Shown here piece by piece: positions 9,163-17,537 of a DNA stretch of 64,000 nucleotides. The position numbers and the translations under genes are program-made. Positions within the stretch are counted from its first letter, which is position 1. Every line of letters begins with the position of its first letter. Source of the DNA: JAXMDT01 sp046348685 (lineage in GTDB: Bacteria; Pseudomonadota; Alphaproteobacteria; Rickettsiales; UBA998); contig JAXMDT010000010.1 of NCBI GenBank assembly GCA_046348685.1, positions 1 through 64,000 on the forward strand. Direction: 5' to 3'. The notes under the pieces were generated by a model. That model was not told the DNA's origin, did no database searches, and saw nothing but the letters and a program-made list of their open reading frames with translations.

Positions 9163-9987
9163 ATGAGCGGAGAACGTTTCAACGGTGGTGATAATGACGA
9201 TAGCCATAGCGCCAGCACCGGCGATGATTTCATGTTCGGCGGCCATGGCCGTGACAATCTGCAAGCCCTCATCGGAAACGATACCATTTATGGCGGCATA
9301 GGACTAATCGATCCTACTGATGGCGATGACAGCATCTTTGGCGGTGGAGGGAAAGACTACATAATCGGCGGCGGCGGCAATGACGATCTTTACGGCGGCA
9401 GCACCACAAACGATGCCTTTGATGATAACGACAGCATTCTGGGCGGTTCAGGCGATGATCTAATTTATGCTTCCGCCGGGAATGATTCCGTGTATGGCGG
9501 GCTTGATCAGGACACGATCTATGGCGGGCTGGGTGATGATATTATTTTCGGCGGCAGTTCCTATGGCGTGCCTACTGACAGCGATGACAGTATTTTCGGC
9601 GGGATTGGAAATGATCAAGTTTATGGTAACGGCGGCGCCGACCGACTGTTCGGCAACGACGGAAACGATACGCTCTTTGGAGGAGTCGGGGATGATCGGT
9701 TGAATGGCGGGACGGGCGACGACAGACTAATTGGCCGTGACAACATCGACCGCTTTGAATTCGATGTAAATTTTGGTCATGATATTATTGAAGACTTTGT
9801 TGCTGGTCAGGATTTGCTCAAATTTTCTGATATTATTGTATCAAGCGATGCCGAGGTGCTGTCGCATATTACTTACGCCAATAATAATGCAACTATTACG
9901 CTAGGCTTTAATTCTATCACATTATTAAATGTAGCGGTAGGCAGCATTACAGATGCCATGATCAGTATTGAGCACGATCTCAGCTAG
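9163..9987 (+). CDS. RTX calcium-binding repeat protein
   Basis: 274 residues from the ATG at 9163, chosen because GGAG lies eight bases upstream; a GTG at 9154 overlaps that site. About 20 glycine/aspartate nonapeptides of the GGxGxDxI/LxGG type fill residues 15-190 (for example GGSGDDLIYASAGND, GGVGDDRLNGGTGDD), the signature of a Ca2+-loaded parallel beta-roll. A C-terminal domain (about 200-274) with FEFDVNFGHDIIEDF and FSDIIV follows and ends in DLS, a plausible uncleaved type I secretion signal. There is no N-terminal signal peptide. No catalytic domain is visible, so this is a bare RTX protein (surface or matrix component, or carrier). It converges on rapZ with an 8-base overlap and interrupts the PTS block. 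Confidence 0.85.
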   Translation: MSGERFNGGDNDDSHSASTGDDFMFGGHGRDNLQALIGNDTIYGGIGLIDPTDGDDSIFGGGGKDYIIGGGGNDDLYGGSTTNDAFDDNDSILGGSGDDLIYASAGNDSVYGGLDQDTIYGGLGDDIIFGGSSYGVPTDSDDSIFGGIGNDQVYGNGGADRLFGNDGNDTLFGGVGDDRLNGGTGDDRLIGRDNIDRFEFDVNFGHDIIEDFVAGQDLLKFSDIIVSSDAEVLSHITYANNNATITLGFNSITLLNVAVGSITDAMISIEHDLS

Positions 9988-10822
9988 CATCCAATTCGCG
10001 GTGGAGCACCAGCGGTGCATAGCCCGCTTCCTTAAGCGCATTACCCAGATATTCCGATAAATATACCGAGCGGTGCTTGCCGCCTGTACAACCGATGGCG
10101 ATCGTCAAATAGCTTTTCCCCTCCTCCTGATACCGCGGCAGAATTGGTAGCAGCCAAGCAATAAGATGATTCTGAAAATCTCTCAGCGAAGGATCAGCTT
10201 GAATGTATTCGGCAACTTCTGCATCTTGTCCCGTCAGCGGTTTAAGCGTATCGACATAATGCGGATTCTTTAAAAAGCGCACGTCAAAGACTAGATCTGC
10301 ATCGCGCGGAATACCACGGCGATACGAAAACGAGATGACGGTGATCTTCAGTCCCGAGCGTTCGGAGGCAAAAGCTTCCATCAACCGCCGCTTCAAATCA
10401 TGCGGACCGTAGTCTGAGGTATCGATTACCTTGTCCGCCAGATCGCGCACTTCATGCAACATACGCCGTTCAAGGAGAATCCCATCCATGACCGGGCGAT
10501 CCAACGCCAGTGGATGGCGGTGGCGCGTTTCCGTAAACCGCCGCTGCAACACTTCTGGTTCACATGCCAGGAATACCATCATGACATCATGTTTATTTTT
10601 TAATTCAGCTAGCAACTGTTTCAGCGCTTCGGGGGAAAAGTCGCGGGAACGCACATCGGAGCAGATGGCAAGGTGTGTTGTTTCATCCTCAATGGAACTG
10701 ATGACCGTATGAAGCGCTTTCAACGGCACATTATCCATCGTCTCGTAACCAAGATCCTCAAAAGCCTTTAGAGCCTGTGATTTTCCAGCACCGGAGTAGC
10801 CTGTCATTAAAACAAGTTTCAT
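9980..10822 (-). CDS. rapZ: RNase adapter protein RapZ (YvcJ family)
   Basis: 280 residues, normal length. The Walker A motif GYSGAGKS (8-15) opens the N-terminal nucleotide-binding domain; DNVPLKAL and the RFTETRHRHPL block are family hallmarks. The C-terminal domain includes AIGCTGGKHRSVYLSEYL, the phosphate/metabolite-binding loop. RapZ-family proteins bind GTP/ATP and, in enterics, sense GlcN6P and direct RNase E; in alphaproteobacteria the role is less defined but the gene is a constant neighbour of hprK. Its start overlaps the hprK stop by 4 bases (ATGA), so translational coupling is likely. Confidence 0.95.
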   Translation of the reverse strand: MKLVLMTGYSGAGKSQALKAFEDLGYETMDNVPLKALHTVISSIEDETTHLAICSDVRSRDFSPEALKQLLAELKNKHDVMMVFLACEPEVLQRRFTETRHRHPLALDRPVMDGILLERRMLHEVRDLADKVIDTSDYGPHDLKRRLMEAFASERSGLKITVISFSYRRGIPRDADLVFDVRFLKNPHYVDTLKPLTGQDAEVAEYIQADPSLRDFQNHLIAWLLPILPRYQEEGKSYLTIAIGCTGGKHRSVYLSEYLGNALKEAGYAPLVLHRELDAS

Positions 10823-11193
10823 AATGTCAGTGTATGCGATTCATGAATTATGACGCAATCCCGAATCCAATTAGGTAACGCAGATTCTGCGTATGAATCC
10901 AGCAAGTAAATGTGTTTTAAAGTTGCTTGTCTCGAAAAAGGCAATCGGGCAATGCCGACCTCCCGCCACTCTAAAAGTCCACCAATTCTATCTGGGGGCG
11001 AAATGCAGATAGCGCCCCCTGCTTCTTCCAGTTTTACGTAATCATCCGCAATCAAGCACCACCCCTCCCGGATGAGGTGAATGACACGCGTTGTTTTTCC
11101 CGAATGGGGCCTTCCCAAAAAAAGAAGCGCATCACCACCCCGCTCTACCGCGCTACCATGCAGAAAGAGAGTGTTTTTAGTGGGTGGCGTCAC
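10819..11193 (-). CDS. hprK: HPr kinase/phosphorylase, short alphaproteobacterial form
   Basis: 124 residues from a GTG at 11193 that overlaps the end of ptsN; an alternative GTG at 11250 would add 19 residues. The frame contains HGSAVERGGDALLFLGRPHSGKTT. The P-loop reads GRPHSGKTT instead of the usual GPSGSGKS. It continues with LIADDYVKLE and the capping loop GLLEWREVGIARLPF. The N-terminal domain of Gram-positive HprK is absent, as usual in alphaproteobacteria. The enzyme is expected to phosphorylate HPr on its regulatory serine, which is present in the linked HPr. The C-terminus is shortish and ends in SHTLTL, overlapping rapZ by 4 bases. Confidence 0.85.
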   Translation of the reverse strand: MTPPTKNTLFLHGSAVERGGDALLFLGRPHSGKTTRVIHLIREGWCLIADDYVKLEEAGGAICISPPDRIGGLLEWREVGIARLPFSRQATLKHIYLLDSYAESALPNWIRDCVIIHESHTLTL

Positions 11194-11635
11194 TGCCGAT
11201 GATGGTATTATAAAGGGCGTCGCGGCCTGCGGCTGCCCGTAAATCGTCACAATGCGCAGGATTGGATAGAAACTTGCTGACGCGGGCCAGCGCCTTTAGG
11301 TGCGCTCCGTTCGATTGATCAGGCACAAGCAGGCAAAACACCAAATCCACAGGTTCATCATCAAGCGCATCCATATCAATAGGATCACGCAGTCGCGCAA
11401 ACATCAATAATGGCTCTTTCAAAGCGTGCATGCGCGTGTGAGGAATTGCCGCGCCACGGCCGATGGCGGTTGAGCCCAAACGCTCACGCTCGGCCAGTCC
11501 GTCAAAAATATCGTTCGCTTCGATACCCGTCAGTTTTGAGGCCTGCACGGATATCTCACGCAGCAATTGCTTTCCGCACGCCGCAACGACACCATCGAAA
11601 ACCGCCTCTTTGGGCAATATGGATGCTATTTTCAT
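11177..11635 (-). CDS. ptsN: nitrogen-regulatory PTS EIIA (PtsN)
   Basis: 152 residues from the ATG at 11635 (MKIASILPKEAVF), the family's normal N-terminus; a longer frame to 11716 lies inside hpf. The expected phosphorylated His is in GAAIPHTRM, preceded by the typical RERLGSTAIGRG. EIIA-Ntr takes phosphate from NPr/HPr and regulates K+ transport, sigma-54 functions or stress responses by protein contact. It begins 11 bases after the hpf stop and overlaps the hprK start, in the order hpf-ptsN-hprK that is shared widely with rpoN clusters. Confidence 0.93.
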   Translation of the reverse strand: MKIASILPKEAVFDGVVAACGKQLLREISVQASKLTGIEANDIFDGLAERERLGSTAIGRGAAIPHTRMHALKEPLLMFARLRDPIDMDALDDEPVDLVFCLLVPDQSNGAHLKALARVSKFLSNPAHCDDLRAAAGRDALYNTIIGSDATH

Positions 11636-11645
11636 ATTGAGTAAT

Positions 11646-12224
11646 TTATGCCGCGTGCTCCGATGCTGACGGATCAACCCAGGAAATATTGCCGTCTGCG
11701 CGACGATAAACGACATTTATGCGGCCATGCGCGGAATTGATGAACATAAGCGCAGGCAGATCGGAAAGATCCATCCTCATAACGGCTTCACTGACGGTCA
11801 GGGTTTCAATATCCGTATCTTTTTCTGCAATAACCAAAGGAGCATCTTCCTTGTGATCCTCTTCATGGTCTTGCAATATGTATTTCGTAGCCTTTAGGCG
11901 GCGCGCTTCCGCATAATCGGCACGATTGTGATTGGTAATTTTACGTTTATAGCGGCGCAATTGCTTTTCAATCTTATCGGCAGCGGCATCGAACGCAGCA
12001 TACACATCGCTCGCTTCCGCGCGGCTTTTAATGTTCATACCGGCATGCGTGCCCAAATTACCGGAAATATCGATACGGAAATTATGCGCTTCTTTCGCCA
12101 CCACGACGTTCACATTGCTGAGGCGGTCGATATATTTACTGATGCTTTCTCCCATACGAGCATCAATATGATTTTTCAGGGAATCCCCAACGTCGACGTG
12201 TCTGCCCGATACAATGACCTGCAT
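11646..12224 (-). CDS. hpf: ribosome hibernation promoting factor, long form
   Basis: 192 residues. The N-terminal S30AE/YfiA domain (1-100) starts MQVIVSGRHVDVGDSLKNHI and has the basic QLRRYKRKITNH helix. A charged linker follows, then the C-terminal dimerisation domain (about 135-190) with the SEAVMRMDLSDLPALMFINS and GRINVVYRRADGNISWVDP strands. Long HPFs pair 70S ribosomes into inactive 100S dimers in stationary phase. AGAGG lies about six bases upstream of the ATG. The upstream gap (12225-12344) contains two TATACT-like hexamers on the minus strand, so hpf-ptsN-hprK-rapZ may have its own promoter, separate from cpaF. Confidence 0.93.
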   Translation of the reverse strand: MQVIVSGRHVDVGDSLKNHIDARMGESISKYIDRLSNVNVVVAKEAHNFRIDISGNLGTHAGMNIKSRAEASDVYAAFDAAADKIEKQLRRYKRKITNHNRADYAEARRLKATKYILQDHEEDHKEDAPLVIAEKDTDIETLTVSEAVMRMDLSDLPALMFINSAHGRINVVYRRADGNISWVDPSASEHAA

Positions 12225-12344
12225 ATAAACCTCTCAACTCTTTGAATCAAAATTTAAGCTTATGATTTTTTTCGCTTTTCCCCAGAATGGAGCGCATATA
12301 GTATAAGTATAGTGCATCTGCTCAGAAAATAAAAGAGGGCATAA

Positions 12345-13646
12345 TTACATTGATGGAATTTTAACGCCAAGAGCCTTCGCCAGACGCTCGTGTTCTCCAT
12401 AGTAGGAGGCACGCCGCAGGAAGCGCGGCATAATACCCGTCCATTGGAAATTACCCGTCAATTTTCCGCGTTTATCTTCGCCGGTGACGTTGTAGACGAA
12501 AAGATCCTGCATCACAACAGTATCGCCTTCCATCCCTGTAATCTCGGAAACGTAGGTAATACGGCGATGCCCATCACGCATACGGCTGACCTGGATGATA
12601 ACGTTGATCGCGGAAGCAACCTGCGAACGAATGGAGCGCATGTTCAGACCAAGGTTTGCCATGCCGATCATGTTTTCCAGACGCGCCAGACAATCACGCG
12701 GGTGGTTGGCGTGGATGGTTGTCAGAGAACCTTCGTGACCCGTGTTCATCGCCTGCATCATATCGAATGCTTCCGGTCCGCGCACCTCACCGACCAGAAT
12801 ACGGTCAGGGCGCATACGCAGCGCATTTTTTACTAAATCGCGCATGCCGACTTCGTCTTCGCGGCGCTGACCAAACGTCATGGGTTTGGTTTCAAGGCGC
12901 ACAACATGCGGCTGCTGCAATTTCAATTCCGCCGCATCCTCGATGGAAACGATACGCTCGGAGGGATCAATAAATTGCGAGATTGCATTGAGTAGTGTCG
13001 TTTTACCGGAACCGGTACCGCCAGAGATAATCACGTTCAGACGCGATTTACCGATGACTTTGAAAAATTCACAGAGCTGTTCGGAAAGGTTGTTTTGCTC
13101 GCGCATCATATCGAGCGTGATAACTTTCTTCGCGAACTTACGAATGGAGATGGTCGTGCCGTCGACTGCCAGCGGTGGCGCGATAATGTTTACGCGGGAG
13201 CCGTCAAGCAGACGGGCATCGACCAGGGGACGATCCGGATTGATTTTACGGCCGACCGCTTTGACGATTTTATGGGCAATCTGCATGACTTCAGCATCGC
13301 TTGGAAACTGAATTTCCGTGCGCTCCAGCTTACCGTCGCGTTCGATATATACGGATTGCGTACCATTAATCAGTACGTCGTTGATGCTATCGTCATTCAG
13401 CAAAGGCTGGATCGGTCCCATCTCGGAAAGCTGTTTGACCAGTTGATCCGTCAGGGATTTTATTTCCGGTGCATAATCCTCTTCCGGCGTGACCACAGGC
13501 TGAGTATTAATTTGCTCATATGCAGAAACGTGGCCATTCACGTTTCCATTATAACCATTGGTGTATAGCGCCTGGCGCAATTCACCAATTTCATCCTGCA
13601 TGCGCTGGATATGTTCGTAAAGAGAGTGAATGGATGCTTCGTTCAT
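12345..13646 (-). CDS. cpaF: CpaF-type pilus/secretion ATPase (second of tandem pair)
   Basis: 433 residues of the TadA/VirB11 secretion-ATPase superfamily. The N-terminal about 60 residues are a low-complexity, Asn-rich leader with a coiled-coil-like start. Then come DDSINDVLINGTQSVYIERDGKLE, the Walker A GGTGSGKTT (209-217), IEDAAELKL (Asp box), RPDRILVGEVRGPEAFDMMQAMNTGHEGSLTT (Walker B and His box, read in pieces) and RITYVSEITGMEG near the end. It powers Tad/Flp-type pilus assembly at the inner membrane. It follows the first cpaF by 10 bases. No other tad/cpa gene (pilin, secretin, cpaE, tadBC) is in the window. Confidence 0.9.
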   Translation of the reverse strand: MNEASIHSLYEHIQRMQDEIGELRQALYTNGYNGNVNGHVSAYEQINTQPVVTPEEDYAPEIKSLTDQLVKQLSEMGPIQPLLNDDSINDVLINGTQSVYIERDGKLERTEIQFPSDAEVMQIAHKIVKAVGRKINPDRPLVDARLLDGSRVNIIAPPLAVDGTTISIRKFAKKVITLDMMREQNNLSEQLCEFFKVIGKSRLNVIISGGTGSGKTTLLNAISQFIDPSERIVSIEDAAELKLQQPHVVRLETKPMTFGQRREDEVGMRDLVKNALRMRPDRILVGEVRGPEAFDMMQAMNTGHEGSLTTIHANHPRDCLARLENMIGMANLGLNMRSIRSQVASAINVIIQVSRMRDGHRRITYVSEITGMEGDTVVMQDLFVYNVTGEDKRGKLTGNFQWTGIMPRFLRRASYYGEHERLAKALGVKIPSM

Positions 13647-13656
13647 GGCTGATTCC

Positions 13657-14916
13657 TTACATCATGGGCGAAGAAAGCATGTTTGCTTCGCGTAACATGC
13701 GGCTTAACGTTTTGTGACGTGGAAACACATTGGTCCACACCATCTTGTTTTCGACCGTCCCATTTACAACGTTCTGCTTTAAGGCAAAAATATCCTGCAT
13801 GGTAATCACATCGCCTTCGGTACCGACGATTTCTGCAATCTGCGTCACGCAGCGTTTCCCGTCATCCAGGCGCGTCACTTGTACGATAAGGTTGACGGCG
13901 GATGCGATCTGCTTACGTACCGCCATCGGCGGGATATTGAGGTTTGCCATGCCGATCATGTTTTCAATACGCGCAAGGCCATCGCGGGCAGTATTGGCAT
14001 GAATCGTGGCGAGCGAGCCTTCGTGACCCGTATTCATTGCCTGAATCATGTCAAACGCTTCCGCTCCGCGTACTTCACCGATGATAACCCGGTCAGGACG
14101 CATGCGCAGCGCATTTTTGACCAAATCGCGCATCGGCACGGCTTTGTAGAGGGTCTGGTTCCCTTCCATCGATTCCAGGCGTACGACATGGGGAATCGGC
14201 AGCTGCAATTCAGCGGAATCTTCGATCGTCACGACACGCTCTGTCGGCGGAATATGCTGGGCGATGGCATTAAGCATGGTGGTTTTACCCGATCCTGTGC
14301 CGCCTGAAATAACGATATTAAGTTTGGCTTTAGCGGCCGTTTTCAGGAAATCCGCCGCTTGCTGGATCATGCTACCGTTCTGTGCCAGTACATCGATGGA
14401 ATATTTGCCTTTTACAAACTTCCGAATGGAAATGGAAACGCCGTCGATCGCGAGCGGCGGCGCGATAATGTTCACGCGCGAGCCATCCGGCAGACGTGCG
14501 TCAACAATCGGACGCGTCGGATCGAGATCGCGGCCAATGGATTTGACAATTTTTTCGGCAAACGTCAGCAAGGTCTCATGGTCAGGGAACGTGGTATCCA
14601 CTTTTTGCAGAACCCCCGCCCGCTCAACGTAAATTTCATTGTGACCGTTTATCAGGATATCGTTGATGGTCAGATCGTCGAGCAAATGCTGAATAACGCC
14701 GAGATCCGGTATCACGTTATGCGGTTCCATTAAGGAATGACGATCGATTGATTGGGGTGTTACACTTTGGATAGCGCTTATTTTCCTTTCAATTGCATCA
14801 CAGCGCTGATCGAGGAGCCGCGCGACTTTCTCCAACATTTCCGCCATATGCGGAACAGCGATCGGATCGCTGGTGTTATCTATGCCATGGATAGGTGTGG
14901 GATGTGAGTGATGCAT
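13657..14916 (-). CDS. cpaF: CpaF-type pilus/secretion ATPase (first of tandem pair)
   Basis: 419 residues, clearly paralogous to the next gene along its whole ATPase core: DDLTINDILINGHNEIYVERAG, SRVNIIAPPLAIDG, Walker A GGTGSGKTT (205-213), RPDRVIIGEVRGAEAFD and EIVGTEGDVITMQDIF. The N-terminal 60 residues differ from those of its neighbour (His-rich start, then a helix with AEMLEKVARLLDQ). It probably hydrolyses ATP for a Tad-like pilus or secretion machine. It sits 84 bases downstream of rpoN, an unusual place for cpaF. A TTAC-N7-TTAA near-match to a CtrA box lies upstream at 14963-14977 (minus orientation). Confidence 0.9.
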   Translation of the reverse strand: MHHSHPTPIHGIDNTSDPIAVPHMAEMLEKVARLLDQRCDAIERKISAIQSVTPQSIDRHSLMEPHNVIPDLGVIQHLLDDLTINDILINGHNEIYVERAGVLQKVDTTFPDHETLLTFAEKIVKSIGRDLDPTRPIVDARLPDGSRVNIIAPPLAIDGVSISIRKFVKGKYSIDVLAQNGSMIQQAADFLKTAAKAKLNIVISGGTGSGKTTMLNAIAQHIPPTERVVTIEDSAELQLPIPHVVRLESMEGNQTLYKAVPMRDLVKNALRMRPDRVIIGEVRGAEAFDMIQAMNTGHEGSLATIHANTARDGLARIENMIGMANLNIPPMAVRKQIASAVNLIVQVTRLDDGKRCVTQIAEIVGTEGDVITMQDIFALKQNVVNGTVENKMVWTNVFPRHKTLSRMLREANMLSSPMM

Positions 14917-14962
14917 GTATCTGAACCAGTTGAGTTATCTGATTCAGTTTACTCGTGGCCGG

Positions 14963-14977
14963 TTAAGATAAGCGTAA
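14963..14977 (-). promoter_or_regulatory. possible CtrA box (one mismatch) before cpaF pair
   Basis: On the minus strand the site reads TTAC, seven bases, TTAA, one base off consensus, 47 bases upstream of the first cpaF. CtrA drives pilus genes in Caulobacter, which makes the site plausible, but I see no well-spaced -10 hexamer after it. Confidence 0.3.
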
Positions 14978-15000
14978 AAAAAGACTAATAATTACTAAAA

Positions 15001-16504
15001 TTAAGCAGTTTTACGCTTAGCACGGCGACGCTCGACAGATGAAGGAATTTTCATAGCCTTCCGATACTTAACCACTGTCCGGCGGGCAATATCCATCCCC
15101 TTTTCCTTCAAGGCAATTGCAATGTCATCATCCGAAAGCACGGAGTCAGATGCTTCGCGCTCAACCATTTCCTTAATGCGGTGCATTACGGCGCGGCTGG
15201 ACACCTGCTCGCCGCCATCCAGAGAACTGATTGAAGATGAGAAAAAATATTTAAGCTCAAATACACCACGCGGCGTTACCATAAATTTATTGGTCGTCAC
15301 ACGGCTGATAGTGCTTTCATGATATTTCACGTTAGCCGCCACGTCCTTCAGCGTCAGTGGCTTCAGATGATGGATACCATGCAGGAAAAACGCTTCTTGC
15401 TGTTTTACAATCTCGCTGGCAACCGCAAGCATGGTATTGGCACGTTGGTCGAGCGCCTTGATCAGCCAGTTTGCATGCCCTAGTTGCTCATTCAGGAATT
15501 TTTTTTCTTCGCGCTTTTTGGATTGGCCGGACAGCTCTGTAAAGTAACGGCGATTTAGAATCAGTTTTGGTAGCGCGTCCTGATTCAGCTCTACATGCCA
15601 CGCACCTGAAGACTGGCGGCGGACGAATACATCCGGAATCATCGTCTCGACGCGCTCGTGGCTGAATCCTGCACCAGGGCGCGGATTTAAAGAACGAATT
15701 ACCTCCAGCATTTCCGCCAATTCTTCTTCACTGACCTGCGCTGACTTCGCTGCAGCCTTAAGATTACCTTCCGCGATGAAATGCAAATTGGGCAGCAGTA
15801 ACCTAAAGGCGTCGGTTAGCTCGCCAATATCTTCCAGTTGAATTCGAATGCACTCTTCTAGGTTACGCGCGAACACACCTACCGGATCAAGCGTCTGCAA
15901 TTTTGCAAGGACTGCTTCTATGGTGGTTTGATCGGCTCCCAACTGATCTGCGATCTGTTTGGTGTCTTCACGCAGATATCCGGCTTCATCGAGCATATCC
16001 GCGAGAAACATGGCGATACGCTGCTCGATCCCGTCTGTAATTTGCAACGGAATCTGCGCCAGCACGTGCTCGCGAAGCGATTCTTCAAGAAGAAAAACGC
16101 TGCTCTAACGCGTCACTTGGCGAATAATATTCCCCGTCCCGCTCAATGGCGCGGCCATCGACTGCATCGCCATACCGCGAGCCGGAATCCTCTCCCCACC
16201 AGGATTCTTCACTTGTATCCAGGAAATCCTCTGAGGAAGGTGCATCGAATGCTTGCTCATCTTCATCCGACACGGGGGAAGACGTTTCCGGAATACCCGC
16301 CTCACTGCCGCTTTCAAAATCCTCGTCCCCATCCGAAGAAGAAAGGAGCGGGTTTTTTTCTATTTCGGTCGCGAGAAAGTCAGATAATTCCAGGGAAGAC
16401 AGCTGCAGCAACTTGATGGACTGCTGCAATTGCTGCGTCATCACCAAAGTTTGCGACTGTCTCAGTTCAAGGGAAAGACGGTTCATTGAAGAATTGTTTG
16501 CCAT
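15001..16504 (-). CDS. rpoN: RNA polymerase sigma-54 factor RpoN, interrupted by one frameshift
   Basis: Two frames make one RpoN. 16504-16085 encodes region I (LELRQSQTLVMTQQLQQSIKLLQLS, read in pieces) and acidic region II. The core-binding and DNA-binding parts follow in the +1 frame down to 15001: EESLREHVLAQIPLQ, LNPRPGAGF, the HTH TLKDVAANVKYHESTISRV and the RpoN box ARRTVVKYRKAMKIPSS. The break lies at about 16090, in a run of five T followed by CTTCTTGA. Dropping one T restores RFLLEESLREH without loss. Everything else is intact, so either the base is a sequence error or the gene has just been inactivated. rpoN follows lptB, as in many proteobacteria, and is preceded by its own sigma-54 promoter. 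Confidence 0.9.
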
Positions 16505-16541
16505 AAAAGATGCTCACGCAAGGATTTTCTACGTGAATTCA

Positions 16542-16557
16542 AGCAAGATACGTGCCA
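16542..16557 (-). promoter_or_regulatory. sigma-54 (-24/-12) promoter of rpoN
   Basis: The minus strand reads TGGCACGTATCTTGCT. This matches the consensus TGGCACG-N4-TTGCW at every specified base, with the invariant GG and GC separated by the required 10 bases. Transcription would start near 16531, about 27 bases before the rpoN ATG at 16504. The site lies in the 153-base gap between lptB and rpoN. It implies that rpoN is, at least in part, transcribed by its own product with an enhancer-binding protein. Confidence 0.8.
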
Positions 16558-16657
16558 GGTTTATAAACCTATGATTTTGCATGTTAATTATAGATAAAAT
16601 GCGAGATAAATTGCTGCTATAATGGTCGCAATACGATATCGTAATAATTGCGTACTG

Positions 16658-17440
16658 CTAAAGGGAAAATCTTTCGCCCAGATAAACGCGGCGCACTTCT
16701 GCGTCATCGACAATTTCTGCCGGCGTGCCTTCCATCAGGACAAGGCCTTCGTGTATGATATAAGCACGGTCAATTACATCAAGCGTTTCGCGGACGTTGT
16801 GATCGGTGATCAATACGCCAATACCGCGATCCTTCAAGTGAGACACGATGTCCCGCACTTCGCCGACGGCGATTGGATCGATACCCGCGAGCGGCTCATC
16901 CAGCAATATAAATGAAGGACGGCATGCAAGTGCCCGCGCAATTTCAACGCGGCGGCGTTCACCGCCGGAAAGCTGAATTGCCGGGGAATAACGTAAATGC
17001 GTAATAGAAAACTCGGCCAGCAGTTCCTCGAGAAACACCTGGCGCTGATTCACATCGCTTTCATTCACTTCGAGCATACTCATGATATTCTGCTCAACCG
17101 TCATACCGCGGAAGATCGACGCCTCCTGTGGCAGATAGCCGATGCCAAGACGCGCCCTGCGATACATCGGCAGATGTGTAATTTCGGTGTCATCCAGCGT
17201 AATACTGCCATAATCGGCACCCACCAACCCTGTAATCATATAAAAGCAGGTTGTTTTACCGGCACCATTTGGGCCTAGCAAGCCCACAGCCTCACCCCGC
17301 TTGACGCTCAGGCTTACATCGCGAACGACAGGTCTCTTGTCGTAACTCTTACCGAGATGTTGGCAGACCAAGCCCGGCTTCTTTTCCACTAAAATTGGCT
17401 TTTTTGTGCCGGCCGCTATCGAGGTTGGATTTCCAGTCAT
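16658..17440 (-). CDS. lptB: LPS export ABC transporter ATP-binding protein LptB
   Basis: 260 residues, about 20 longer than typical because of a polar N-terminal leader (1-22). Walker A GPNGAGKT (56-63), the Q-loop in GYLPQEASIFRGM, signature LSGGERRRVEIARALA and Walker B FILLDEPLAGIDP are all present, followed by the LITDHNVRETLDV H-loop. LptB powers lipopolysaccharide extraction from the inner membrane with LptFG (not in this window). It lies in a kdsD-lptC-lptA-lptB-rpoN order; the 97-base gap after lptA is AT-rich. Confidence 0.96.
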   Translation of the reverse strand: MTGNPTSIAAGTKKPILVEKKPGLVCQHLGKSYDKRPVVRDVSLSVKRGEAVGLLGPNGAGKTTCFYMITGLVGADYGSITLDDTEITHLPMYRRARLGIGYLPQEASIFRGMTVEQNIMSMLEVNESDVNQRQVFLEELLAEFSITHLRYSPAIQLSGGERRRVEIARALACRPSFILLDEPLAGIDPIAVGEVRDIVSHLKDRGIGVLITDHNVRETLDVIDRAYIIHEGLVLMEGTPAEIVDDAEVRRVYLGERFSL

Positions 17441-17537
17441 GCAGCTAATATTATAACAGAATACTTACAAATTATTTAACATTTTTAATAAACTGATGAT
17501 AAATCATTTTTATGTTTTAATTACAGTTGTTTAAATG

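Noticed and set aside
9163..9987. Nucleotide repeats in the RTX gene read as a CRISPR-like array
   Set aside because: The repeats are degenerate, in frame and encode Gly/Asp nonapeptides; there are no uniform spacers.
10819..11250. hprK judged as a pseudogene because of its odd P-loop and short length
   Set aside because: GxxxSGKT is retained, the ADD and GLLEWREVGIARLPF blocks are intact, and the overlaps with both neighbours are regular, so it is kept as functional.
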